From assembly GCA_016703965.1 (NCBI GenBank), contig JADJBB010000025.1:868001-932000 (forward strand): DNA of 64,000 bases, in the 5' to 3' direction. The position numbers and the translations under genes are program-made. The stretch is from Acidobacteriota bacterium (GTDB lineage Bacteria > Acidobacteriota > Blastocatellia > Pyrinomonadales > Pyrinomonadaceae). Of this stretch, positions 42,963 through 51,187 are shown piece by piece (the first letter of the stretch is position 1; each line of letters begins with the position of its first letter). The notes beneath the pieces are model-generated. The model did no database searches and was not told the DNA's origin. It was given only the letters and a program-made list of their open reading frames with translations.

Positions 42963-43698
42963 CAATTCCCTTCTGGCAATCCTCAGTCATCCGAGCAGTT
43001 GCATTGCCTTGAGCCCCGTGTTCGATCGCCTCGTCGAAGGTTACACTGTCGATGTCATAGAGTAGTCGCTTCGTCATCTGAACGGCGGAAGCTGATAGTT
43101 TTTCGTACTGTTTGGCTATTGCAATTATCTCTGCGTCGAAGTCCTCGTCATGAACGGTACCTTCGATAATACCTCGGTCGCGAAGTTCGTTTGCGCTGAT
43201 CTCGTATCCGAAGGTTAGAGTCGCGAAGGCGTCTTTCTCCGACATATTCCGCCGAAGTATCGCGGCAACCATCGCGGGAACGAATCCGATCTTGACCTCG
43301 GGAAAACCGAATCTCGCGTCATCGTGAGCGAAGACAAGATCGCATGCCAGAGCAAGTCCGAAACCACCCGCCAGAGCACGACCTCGAACCGCCGCTATCA
43401 CAGGCTGACGAACACGCCGAATGAGTTTGTACAACTCACCTAGCGAGCGGGCGTCTTCGAGGTTCTCTTCGTGCGATGCATTTGCGATTTTTTGCAATGC
43501 CGAAAGATCCGCTCCCGAGCAAAAATCCTTGCCGGCGCCACGAATGACGATACATTTCACGCTCTCGTCGACGTCCGCTTCACGCAGAGCAGCCTTCAAC
43601 GCCGCGATCAGCTCATCATTCAAGGCATTGCGCTTCTCGGGCCGATTAAGCGTGATGATTCGGATCGCCCCGTCGTTTGTGATCAGTATTGGTGACAT
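42943..43698 (-). CDS. Enoyl-CoA hydratase/isomerase family protein
   Basis: 251 aa from the ATG at 43698 (MSPILITNDGAIRIITLNRPEKRNAL). Crotonase features: ALNDELIAAL, GKDFCSGADLSALQKI oxyanion loop, AVRGRALAGGFGLALACD. One catalytic Glu is at ARFGFPEVKIGF. It acts on 2-enoyl-CoA intermediates of fatty or branched-chain acid breakdown. Seven nt after the M28 peptidase stop, so cotranscribed. A second member lies at 47686. Confidence 0.93.
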   Translation of the reverse strand: MSPILITNDGAIRIITLNRPEKRNALNDELIAALKAALREADVDESVKCIVIRGAGKDFCSGADLSALQKIANASHEENLEDARSLGELYKLIRRVRQPVIAAVRGRALAGGFGLALACDLVFAHDDARFGFPEVKIGFVPAMVAAILRRNMSEKDAFATLTFGYEISANELRDRGIIEGTVHDEDFDAEIIAIAKQYEKLSASAVQMTKRLLYDIDSVTFDEAIEHGAQGNATARMTEDCQKGIATFLEK

Positions 43699-43705
43699 TT
43701 TGCTA

Positions 43706-45940
43706 TCAATATACCTTTGCTGCACGGTCGATCTGAGCCGAAAAACCTTCGATCGTGCGGCTGACGATGAGGATCTGCTCCTGAGCTTCGGTCCAGTCTC
43801 GCTGCTCGAGAGCTTCGCGAACTCCGGGCAGAGTTTTTACGCCGTAGCCGGTGTAGAAACCCGGAGCGTAGATCTGATGCCGGAACCAGTCGCGCCGGGG
43901 CAGGCCTTCGCTGCGGGTTAAGAGGCGTTCGCTTTTGTAGAGAATGTCGTCGAGCGTTTTGCGTTCAGATGCGGAGAGTTGTTTCCCGGCCGCTGCCTTT
44001 TGATATTCGGCGGCACTATTTTTCAATTTCGCGAGTGCGTTTTTTAGCGGTTCGAAATTGATATTCGGAACCTCGGATTTAAGCTTCGGAGTTGAAAGTT
44101 TGTCGGTCGGGTCCTGGACCGCTCGCCACATCCCGCTCGTTATCATTTGGTTAGCTGTCTTGGCGTCTTCACGCAATGAGTCGGCGAGGCGGGTTACCTC
44201 ATTCACATAAACGCCGACGGTGTCAGCGAAATTCGCAAAATCGAACGGGAGAACGTCAGCATTTGCCAGCCGTAAAACACTGTGCCCACAGACTTTAGAT
44301 AAGGCGATACCATATTTGAAGCCCGGATCGCTGAACTTGAAATAGTGTGAATAGGAATCGTAGATCGAATGGTAAGTCCCGCTGCCGTCTTCCCCGCCAA
44401 ATCCAATGTTCAGCGAAGCGATCCCTAAATGCTGCAAAAACGGCGTGTAATCGGAACCGGAACCCAATGCACCGATCCGCAGATCCGGACGGTTTGTTAA
44501 CTCAAGACGCTGAACGGGTGAGCCGTTTACGATCTGCTGCGCACGCGAGCGTTCCCACACAGACATGCTGGTCTGCGGATCGGGTATTTCGCGGCCAACC
44601 TCATTAATGAACTTCTCAAGCGTGTGCGAACCGCCCATTCCCAAAAAGCCCCGGCCGTTCGAGTCGGTGTTGATATAAACGGCGGCTTTTTGGCGCAGCT
44701 CGTCAGCGTGTGTTTCAACCCATTCTGTCGAACCGATCAGCCCTTGCTCCTCTGCATCCCATGCGGCATAGACAATAGTACGCTTTGGCTTCCAGCCACT
44801 TTTCACAAGCTCGCCGATCGCCCGAGCTTCTTCCATTTCCGCAACGAGGCCGCTGATCGGGTCGTCGGCTCCGTTGACCCACGCGTCGTGATGATTGCCT
44901 CGAATGATCCATTGATCAGGCAGCTCCGAGCCTTTCATTTTGGCAATGACGTCATAGATCTTTTTCATCTCCCAGTTGAACTGGAGCTTCATTCGGACCG
45001 TCGGCGTGCCGCTGCCAAAATGATACGTTACTGGCAACGCACCGCGCCAAGCGTCCGGAACAACTGCTCCATCGAGATTTCTTAAGAGCGGCAAAGCATC
45101 ACTATAGGAAATGGGCAGCACAGGGATCTTTGTCAGGGTTTCGGCATCTTTTCGGTCAATGCGCTTTGCGTTTTTCGTTGCTCCAATGCCCTTCGTCAAT
45201 GGATCTCCAGGATGGAGCGGCATGTCCATCACCGAGCCACGCTGAACGCCGTTCTCGTTGCGGTACGGGCCTTTCGGGTAGACGTCGCCCTGATAGAACC
45301 CGTCATTTTTCGGGTCCGAATAGATCAGGCACCCAACGGCTCCGTGCTCGGCGGCGACTTTAGGTTTGATACCACGCCAGGAGCCACCGTACCGCGAGAT
45401 CACGATCTTTCCTTTTACATCGATGCCGCGACGCTCCAGTTCTTCGTAATCTGCGGGCGTGCCGTAATTTACATAAACAAGCGGCCCCGAGACGTCTCCG
45501 TCGATCGAATACGCATTGTACGTCGGCAGCTGCTCTTTTTGCTGGATCGATGTTTCGTCACCTTTAACCGGGGGCTCGTTCAACTTCAAAACAAACTTCT
45601 CAGGCGCTGTCATCTCGACAATTCGCGTCTTTGGCGACGGAAACAGGACCTCAAACTCCTCGATCTTAGTATCAAATCCCCACGCCTTGAACTGCGACGC
45701 GATGAACTCTGCATTCTCTTTGCCGTACTTAGAGCCGAGATGGTGTGGGCGAGCCGACAGACGCTTCATCCAATCCCGCAGGTTATTTGGATTCAAATAC
45801 GAATCAAATCTCTGCTCCATAGCCCTCTGGTCGACCGAACCCGCCGAAGAAAAGCCAAGCAAAGTAGAACCAGCAGCCTGACCGAGAACGCCATTTCCCA
45901 AGAGACAGATGAACACCAACAACGCCAATAGATTTCGCAT
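43706..45940 (-). CDS. Secreted M28 metallopeptidase, glutamate carboxypeptidase II-like
   Basis: 744 aa with a signal peptide (MRNLLALLVFICLLGNGVLGQ). Order of parts: N-terminal cap, a PA (protease-associated) insert around residues 160-280, the M28 di-zinc domain (HHDAWVNGADDPISG, then AAWDAEEQGLIGS with the general-base Glu pair, and TDSNGRGF), and a C-terminal four-helix dimerisation domain of transferrin-receptor type. Such enzymes remove C-terminal acidic residues from peptides, here in the periplasm. Direct repeats occur upstream (45961-45993). Confidence 0.93.
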   Translation of the reverse strand: MRNLLALLVFICLLGNGVLGQAAGSTLLGFSSAGSVDQRAMEQRFDSYLNPNNLRDWMKRLSARPHHLGSKYGKENAEFIASQFKAWGFDTKIEEFEVLFPSPKTRIVEMTAPEKFVLKLNEPPVKGDETSIQQKEQLPTYNAYSIDGDVSGPLVYVNYGTPADYEELERRGIDVKGKIVISRYGGSWRGIKPKVAAEHGAVGCLIYSDPKNDGFYQGDVYPKGPYRNENGVQRGSVMDMPLHPGDPLTKGIGATKNAKRIDRKDAETLTKIPVLPISYSDALPLLRNLDGAVVPDAWRGALPVTYHFGSGTPTVRMKLQFNWEMKKIYDVIAKMKGSELPDQWIIRGNHHDAWVNGADDPISGLVAEMEEARAIGELVKSGWKPKRTIVYAAWDAEEQGLIGSTEWVETHADELRQKAAVYINTDSNGRGFLGMGGSHTLEKFINEVGREIPDPQTSMSVWERSRAQQIVNGSPVQRLELTNRPDLRIGALGSGSDYTPFLQHLGIASLNIGFGGEDGSGTYHSIYDSYSHYFKFSDPGFKYGIALSKVCGHSVLRLANADVLPFDFANFADTVGVYVNEVTRLADSLREDAKTANQMITSGMWRAVQDPTDKLSTPKLKSEVPNINFEPLKNALAKLKNSAAEYQKAAAGKQLSASERKTLDDILYKSERLLTRSEGLPRRDWFRHQIYAPGFYTGYGVKTLPGVREALEQRDWTEAQEQILIVSRTIEGFSAQIDRAAKVY

Positions 45941-45960
45941 ATTTTTTTCCTTATCGGTAA

Positions 45961-45993
45961 TAAAAACTCCAGGTCACGCGTTAAAAACTCCAG
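45961..45993. promoter_or_regulatory. 12-bp direct repeat upstream of the M28 peptidase gene
   Basis: TAAAAACTCCAG occurs at 45961-45972 and again at 45982-45993, 21 nt apart (two helical turns), and starts 21 nt upstream of the M28 ATG at 45940. Such spacing suits a regulator binding as a dimer on one face of the helix. Confidence 0.4.
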
Positions 45994-46201
45994 AGGCAGC
46001 CATTCTTGTTCTAACGCACCGTGTCGCTTCGCTGCATACCGAGCCAATTTTGCATTTCTCAAAAGATACTATATTGTTGCAAAAATTCAATCTGAACAGA
46101 AGCACCGGGATAACGCTAGCGAGCGAATGGCCAAGCTATAAACCGCTCGGTATCGAAATATTTTCTGCTTGATCTAGAGACAGACCATAAGGAGAAACTT
46201 G

Positions 46202-46570
46202 ATGATAAAAACTCTTTCAATTCGCAGCTTTGCCATCTTAATGGCACTTTCGATCAGCTCTTGCGGCTGGAAGCCCGATGTTACGGCAGTTCCGGTAACT
46301 GCTCCGTGGGACTCGATGAACTTGCCGATCAAGGAAAACGCCGTCGTCTGGGCAAGCACGCCGACCGAATTCAAAGCTGTCCACAAAGACAGTAAGGTCG
46401 CTGTGGTCGCAAAGTACTCAGACGCACTGAAGGCTGCCGGCTGGAAACTCAGCAGTTACGACGACAAGAACCCGACAATGTATTTCATCGAGGTCGAGAA
46501 GGGCGGAGAAAAACTCTCGATCGATGTATACGACTTTCAAGGAACGGGCGTGATAATCAAGAAGAAATAG
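46202..46570 (+). CDS. Small lipoprotein of unknown function
   Basis: 122 aa from the ATG at 46202, with a strong AAGGAGAAAC site. Lipobox LSISSC (Cys about residue 22). The body (FKAVHKDSKVAVVAKYSDALKAAGWKLSSYDD ... SIDVYDFQGTGVIIKK) looks like a small alpha-beta domain. It should sit in an envelope membrane. It is divergent from the M28 peptidase and converges on the AtuA C-terminal gene. Confidence 0.65.
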   Translation: MIKTLSIRSFAILMALSISSCGWKPDVTAVPVTAPWDSMNLPIKENAVVWASTPTEFKAVHKDSKVAVVAKYSDALKAAGWKLSSYDDKNPTMYFIEVEKGGEKLSIDVYDFQGTGVIIKKK

Positions 46571-46619
46571 TAAACTACGGTGCGGTGCCTCTCGTCTATT
46601 GAGCACAGCACCATTTACT
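46569..46619. terminator. Shared hairpin between convergent genes
   Basis: Nested arms: AGTAAA/TTTACT outside and GGTGCGGTGC/GCACAGCACC (9 of 10 pairs) inside, between the stops at 46570 (+) and 46629 (-). There is no clear T-tract, so it may stop or stabilise both messages rather than be a classical terminator. Confidence 0.45.
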
Positions 46620-46628
46620 GATCGAGAT

Positions 46629-46970
46629 CTACATACCTAACGCACTGGCTTCGGTATCGCTCACCTCGATATTCATCCGTAGCAAAGCCGTCGAAAACGT
46701 CTTGCCTTGAGCGTCGGTCATCAGGCTTAAGGTTCCGCCGCCGCCGAGAGAGCCGTGAAGCAGAAAATTCAACGCCTTCAAATTCGGCAGCTCAAATCGT
46801 TCAACATCTCCCTTCACCATCGGGCCAAAATGCCTCTTAACCTGTTCAGCCGTCACTTCGCGAACAAGCAGCGGATAGTACTCGTCCTTGAGAGCGATAA
46901 GCCCGACGTTCGCGGTATCACCTTTGTCGCCCGATCGAGCGTGTGCAAGTTTTAATAGTGAGATCTTCAT
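46629..46970 (-). CDS. AtuA C-terminal ferredoxin-fold-like domain protein
   Basis: 113 aa. Begins MKISLLKLAHARSGDKGDTANVGLIAL and ends LNFLLHGSLGGGGTLSLMTDAQGKTFSTALLRMNI, matching the C-terminal domain found fused or next to DUF1446/AtuA proteins. Its partner N-terminal domain is at 41285 on the opposite strand. It is 2 nt after the methyltransferase stop and so shares its transcript with a methyltransferase and enoyl-CoA hydratase. Confidence 0.82.
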   Translation of the reverse strand: MKISLLKLAHARSGDKGDTANVGLIALKDEYYPLLVREVTAEQVKRHFGPMVKGDVERFELPNLKALNFLLHGSLGGGGTLSLMTDAQGKTFSTALLRMNIEVSDTEASALGM

Positions 46971-46972
46971 AG

Positions 46973-47689
46973 TTATTCAAATACAAGAAAATAGTCCATA
47001 TTGTCGGGCTTCACAAAATCGTATTCCCATTTCAGGGCAAATCCCGCCTGCTTGAGTTCACGCACGACGACATTTTTGTCCAAACCGTGGTCGGTTCCAT
47101 TGCCATTTCGGTCGATGATGCCGACGAGTCCGCCTTTCTTTAATGCCGACCTGACCTTTTTCATCAAGGCGACGGGCTCGGCGATCTCATGATACGTCTT
47201 GAGGATAAATACGACATCGACGGAGTTTGGAAGTAGTAACGGATCGTCAGGCTTTCCCAGGATCGTTTTTATATTCTTAAACCCTTCTGCGGCCGCTCCC
47301 TGGTTAATGTGATCGATGTACTCCTGGTTGATCTCAACGGCAAAGACCTGCCCGCCGGGCCCGACACGCTTTGCGGCCCGGACGGAGAACCAACCGGAGC
47401 CGGCTCCGATATCCGCGACCGATCTCCCTTCGCTGATCTTCAAAATATCCATTACGCGGTCGATCTGCAAATTCTTGTCGCGGGCCGCATCCTCAAAGAT
47501 CGAGAGATCGCCGGTGTACGGTTCGCTGGTCTTTCTGGGATTCTTGCCGTCGGCAGCAGGGGTTGGGGTCGGTTGGGCGGCAGAAGCCAAGGTCTCAATA
47601 TCGACCGGCACATTAGAGAAAAACAACGTCGCGAAAACGAGTAAGAGCCAGATCTTTAGCCCGATCAATGTGACGATAAATCTCTTCAT
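46973..47689 (-). CDS. Exported class I SAM-dependent methyltransferase-like protein
   Basis: 238 aa. Unusually, a signal peptide or membrane anchor precedes the domain (MKRFIVTLIGLKIWLLLVFATL), followed by a Thr/Pro-rich linker. SAM-binding motif I DIGAGSGWFSVRAA, then FAVEINQEYIDHI and VFILKTYHEI. Such secreted methyltransferase-fold proteins are common in Acidobacteria; whether SAM is available there is doubtful, so a non-canonical role is possible. The start overlaps the enoyl-CoA hydratase stop (ATGA). Confidence 0.8.
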   Translation of the reverse strand: MKRFIVTLIGLKIWLLLVFATLFFSNVPVDIETLASAAQPTPTPAADGKNPRKTSEPYTGDLSIFEDAARDKNLQIDRVMDILKISEGRSVADIGAGSGWFSVRAAKRVGPGGQVFAVEINQEYIDHINQGAAAEGFKNIKTILGKPDDPLLLPNSVDVVFILKTYHEIAEPVALMKKVRSALKKGGLVGIIDRNGNGTDHGLDKNVVVRELKQAGFALKWEYDFVKPDNMDYFLVFE

Positions 47690-48276
47690 AATACGTTTAG
47701 CAGTTCATTTCTAAATATATCATCTGTAACCAGGTCCACAAGGCCGATATGCAGAGCACGCTCGGCATCTATCGCCTCTGCCGTAAAAAACATCTCTAAG
47801 GCGTTGGTCTGACCTATAAGCCGCGGCAAGCGCTGAGTGCCGCCCCAGCCTGTTATTATGCCGAGCCCGGCACCAGGATGAGCGAATTTAGCGTTCGGGG
47901 AGGCCACGCGAACGTCGCACGCCAATGCCAGATCCAAAGCTCCGCCAAAACAGAATCCGTTGATCGCCGCGACCGTCCTCATCTCAAGCACCGCGATGCG
48001 TACCATCGTTTCTTGCCCGTAACGGGCAAATCCCACCGCGTTCTCCGCAGTGACCGCGGCGATCTCGCGCAGATCAGCGCCGGATGCAAAGCTAAGCTGG
48101 CTGCCGGTAAAAACCAATGTCTCGAGTTCCTCATACAAATGAAGATCATCGAGAGCAAGATGTATTTGATCCAGCACCGTGAGCGAGAGCGGGTTGCGGA
48201 TCTCGGGCCGCGTAAAGCGTACAATACAGAATGACCCGATCCTCTCGATCTGTAGTGCGTCTGAACTATTTTCCAT
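47686..48276 (-). CDS. Enoyl-CoA hydratase/isomerase family protein, short form
   Basis: 196 aa, about 55 residues shorter than usual: it ends after the LVDLVTDDIFRNELL region, where the normal protein continues as a C-terminal helical part that contributes to trimer formation. The crotonase core is intact: RNPLSLTVLDQI, FASGADLREIA oxyanion loop, AINGFCFGGALDLALACD, then AHPGAGLGIITGWGGTQRLPRL. First gene of the operon ending in the AtuA C-terminal domain. The stop overlaps the next ATG exactly, so the short end looks real. Confidence 0.85.
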   Translation of the reverse strand: MENSSDALQIERIGSFCIVRFTRPEIRNPLSLTVLDQIHLALDDLHLYEELETLVFTGSQLSFASGADLREIAAVTAENAVGFARYGQETMVRIAVLEMRTVAAINGFCFGGALDLALACDVRVASPNAKFAHPGAGLGIITGWGGTQRLPRLIGQTNALEMFFTAEAIDAERALHIGLVDLVTDDIFRNELLNVL

Positions 48277-48345
48277 CTATAATTTTCTGCTGAGACAAAC
48301 CGAGTATAGATTACTATCTTCAGTGCTCCGTGTTCTAATAGAAGA

Positions 48346-48966
48346 ATGACAGCTTTTCGCAACAACAAAGCTCACCCGTGGCACGGAATTTCGATCGGCG
48401 ATAGTTCACCCGCGGAAGTTACCGTTTTCGTCGAGATCGTACCTCGTGACACGGTGAAATATGAGGTCGACAAAGAAACAGGCTATCTTAAGATCGACCG
48501 GCCGCAGCAGTATTCGAACGTAGTTCCGGCAAACTACGGTTTCATTCCGCAGACTTACTGCGGAACGCGGATCGCTGATCTTGCTCGGCCTAAATACACT
48601 AAACCGATCAGCGACGGCGACAATGACCCTCTCGATATTCTCGTTCTATCGGAACATCATATTCCGCGTGGCGATATTATCCTAAAAGCGGTGCCGATCG
48701 GCGGATTTTGCCTGATCGACGGAGGCGAAGCTGACGATAAGATCATCGCCGTCCTGAAGGGCGACAAAGTCTTTGAGCAGTACACCGAGATCGCTCGACT
48801 GCCAAAAGGTATCCTCGAGCGTTTCGAGCACTATTTCCTAACCTATAAATCTCTCCCCGACGAACCAAATGTCTGCGAGATAGCCTATTCGTATGGGCGA
48901 GAAGAGTCATACGAAGTCATACGTTCCGCGATCCTCGATTATCAGGAACTGAAAGCCCGCGCGTAA
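48346..48966 (+). CDS. ppa: Inorganic pyrophosphatase
   Basis: 206 aa, type I. Core signatures: FVEIVPRDTVKYEVDKETGYLKIDR, then PANYGFIPQTYCG and the metal-binding DGDNDPLDILVL (D-x-D-P-x-D). It hydrolyses PPi from biosynthetic reactions in the cytosol. The N-terminus (HPWHGISIGD) matches the longer bacterial form. The last codons and stop lie inside a REP-like unit (48952-48974). Confidence 0.95.
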   Translation: MTAFRNNKAHPWHGISIGDSSPAEVTVFVEIVPRDTVKYEVDKETGYLKIDRPQQYSNVVPANYGFIPQTYCGTRIADLARPKYTKPISDGDNDPLDILVLSEHHIPRGDIILKAVPIGGFCLIDGGEADDKIIAVLKGDKVFEQYTEIARLPKGILERFEHYFLTYKSLPDEPNVCEIAYSYGREESYEVIRSAILDYQELKARA

Positions 48967-48974
48967 TTAAGGGC
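48952..48974 (+). repeat. REP-like palindromic unit overlapping the ppa stop
   Basis: Shares AAAGCCCGCGCGT and AAGGGC with the REPIN-like arm at 38671-38693 (20 of 23 positions). With flanks it forms a hairpin TGAAAGCCC/GGGCTTTCA (48950-48958 with 48971-48979). It supplies the last four ppa codons and its stop (48964-48966). Confidence 0.55.
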
Positions 48975-48992
48975 TTTCACATGCTCCCTAAA

Positions 48993-49020
48993 CAAAAAGC
49001 CGCCCTCAAAAGGCAGCCTC
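48993..49020 (-). terminator. Probable terminator of the 49050 gene
   Basis: On the minus strand GGCTGCC/GGGCGGC-type arms (one G-U) enclose TTTTGAG and are followed by TTTTTGTTT. It lies 30 nt after the stop at 49050. Confidence 0.65.
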
Positions 49021-49049
49021 AGATCTCCAATCTTTAATATTTTGACCGC

Positions 49050-49418
49050 CTACGGGAGTTTCGTCTTCAAGTACGCGAAACCAATCTTCCCGACCGTCGG
49101 AATTCCCTTCCGCAAACTAAACCCAACCGTCTTTAATCCGAGTACAGCAACCTTTTCCGGTGCCTTCAAGAGTACGGTCTTAGCCACCGGCCAAGCCACC
49201 CGTTTTGCCGCGAATTTAGTCGTAGCCCACGCAACCTTCGCCGCAGACCCGACAACAATAACCGCCACCTTTCCGGTTCCCTTTAACACCGTCGCCGCCA
49301 CTTTTCCGCCATCGGACGCCGCGGCGGTCGCAGTCTTTTTAACCTGGCCGTTCGCCCCACAAGCCAGTGCCACCAAGACGGCGCACACCGCCGCGGTTCG
49401 TAAAAATATTTTTCTCAT
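49050..49418 (-). CDS. Small secreted Lys/Ala/Val-rich protein
   Basis: 122 aa. Signal peptide with cleavage near CGANGQ; a Cys in VALACG gives a weak lipobox. The mature part is rich in Lys, Ala and Val with short repeated VAxxxxKV... pieces (GKVAATVLKGTGKVAVIVVG, AAKVAWATTK). It resembles the small basic protein at 40856 in size and charge but not clearly in sequence. Own terminator. Function unknown. Confidence 0.55.
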   Translation of the reverse strand: MRKIFLRTAAVCAVLVALACGANGQVKKTATAAASDGGKVAATVLKGTGKVAVIVVGSAAKVAWATTKFAAKRVAWPVAKTVLLKAPEKVAVLGLKTVGFSLRKGIPTVGKIGFAYLKTKLP

Positions 49419-49556
49419 TTTCTTAAGGATCGAAACGCGGGAACAAGAAGGATGGATCGCCGAAAATCAGCGACTTGTCAATAATAACGGCTCTGCGAGA
49501 ATTTGGAAAGACTTTTTTCTCCGCGAAGCACGCACACAATAGGAAACCAAGTGTCT

Positions 49557-51172
49557 CTATCGCGGCAGAACGAACGCCCCGATGTGCGGCTGAGAAGTAT
49601 TAAGGCAGGTTTGCAGAGCAAGGAGGAGCGATTCCCGAAGGTTTTCGGGCGTGACGATCGCATCGACCAGCCCGCGGGCGGCGGCGTGTTTGGCGTCGAG
49701 CTCCTTGTCATAGGTCTCTCGGACCTTTTGCATTTCAACCCTTAACGAGTCGTCGGGCTCCTGTCCGGCAGCCTTTAATTTATCGAGTTGTGTTCCAAAG
49801 ATCGCCTGAACTGCGCTGTCGCCTTCCATCACCCCCATTCGCCCGGAAGGCAGCGAGAAGATGAAATCAGGATCAAATCCCTGCCCGGCCATCGCGTAAT
49901 AGCCTGCTCCGGACGCGTGATTGATCGTTACGACGATCTTCGGAACAGCGGCCGTCGCCATTGCTTCGACAAACTGAGCCCCCGCACGAATGATGCCGCT
50001 ATGCTCCGCATCGGCACCGACCATAAAGCCTGACACGTCCTGTACAAAGAGCAGCGGCGTCGAATGACGGCTGCAATTTTCAATAAAATAGGCAGTCTTC
50101 TCGGCGGATTCCTTGTAGACAATGCCCCCAAAACGCGGTGGAGTTCCCGGCTTACCCTTCGACATGCCGCGGGAATTAGCGATGACGCCGACCAGAATTC
50201 CTCCGATCCGCGCAGTGCCGCAGATCATTTCTTTAGCAAAATCCGCCTGGAATTCGTCGATCCCTCCTCGTCGATGAACGTGTCGAGCACAGCCCGCATA
50301 TCGTATGGAGCACGGTGGTCTCCGTGGAGGATGTCGTAGACGGACAGGGACCCAGTCGCTACCGCTCCCGGTTCTGACATAGATACTCGTGTTGGCTCTT
50401 TTGCGGGAAGTTCGCTGATCAGGTCGCGGATCTTATCGAGACATTCCTTTTCGCTTTTGGTTCGATAATGGGCAACGCCGGAGATCGCATTGTGCGTCAT
50501 TGCACCGCCAAGTGTCTCATTATCAATAGTTTGCCCGGTCGCACCCTTGACAAGATTTGCACCGCCAAGTCCCATGAACGACGTGCCTTCGACCATCAGG
50601 ATCACATCTGAGAGCGCCGGCAGGTAAGCTCCGCCCGCCACGCACATTCCCATCACGGCCGAGATCTGCGGAACTTTGAGATACCGCCGCATGATCGAGT
50701 TGTAGTAAAAAATTCGTGCGGCCCCGTATTGCCCCGGAAACACACCGCCTTGATACGGAAGATTAACTCCTGCAGAATCAACCAGATATACGATCGGCAC
50801 GCGATTGCGCATCGCGATCTCCTGGGCACGGAGGATCTTTTTGATAGTTTCGGGATACCATGCCCCGGCCTTGATGGTGGCATCATTAGCGACAACCACA
50901 CATTCGCGGCCCTGGATCTTCCCCACAACCGTTACAACGGCTGCGGCCGGAGCCGTGCCGTTATATTCGTCATACGCCACCAGCAGCCCGATCTCCTGGC
51001 TGAACGTGCCCGGATCGAGAAGCAGATCGATCCTTTCGCGGGCGGTGAGTTTGCCCTGGGCATGGATCTTAGCTGCTTTCTCTGGGCCGCCCCCGAGTTT
51101 TAGCTTACTCTCGAGCGCAAGGTATTCATCAGTTAGAGTTTTAAGACGGGAGGCTTTTTTTTCCAGCTTCAT
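49557..51172 (-). pseudogene. Acyl-CoA carboxylase carboxyltransferase (beta) subunit, split by a frameshift
   Basis: Two frames together make one ~535-aa methylcrotonyl/geranyl-CoA carboxylase beta subunit. The N-terminal part (51172-50225, 315 aa) has GKLTARERIDLLLDPGTF and IVYLVDSAGVNLPYQ; the C-terminal part (ATG at 50228, 223 aa) has VQDVSGFMVG and INHASGAGYYAMAGQGF. Between them the +2 frame keeps family sequence (IDEFQADFAKEMICG), so a single base is missing between 50261 and 50264 in the run GAGGGATC. The stop and the second ATG overlap as ATGA, so the two halves could still be made as two chains. No biotin carboxylase subunit is in the window. A sequencing error is equally possible. 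Confidence 0.85.
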
Positions 51173-51187
51173 TAGAAAAAGATCGTA

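Noticed and set aside
45212..45931. 239-aa plus-strand open frame opposite the M28 peptidase gene
   Set aside because: Antisense to a clear metallopeptidase and rich in Arg/Leu as usual for shadow frames.
48950..48979. Rho-independent terminator of ppa
   Set aside because: The hairpin has no following T-tract and its core matches the REP-like units better.
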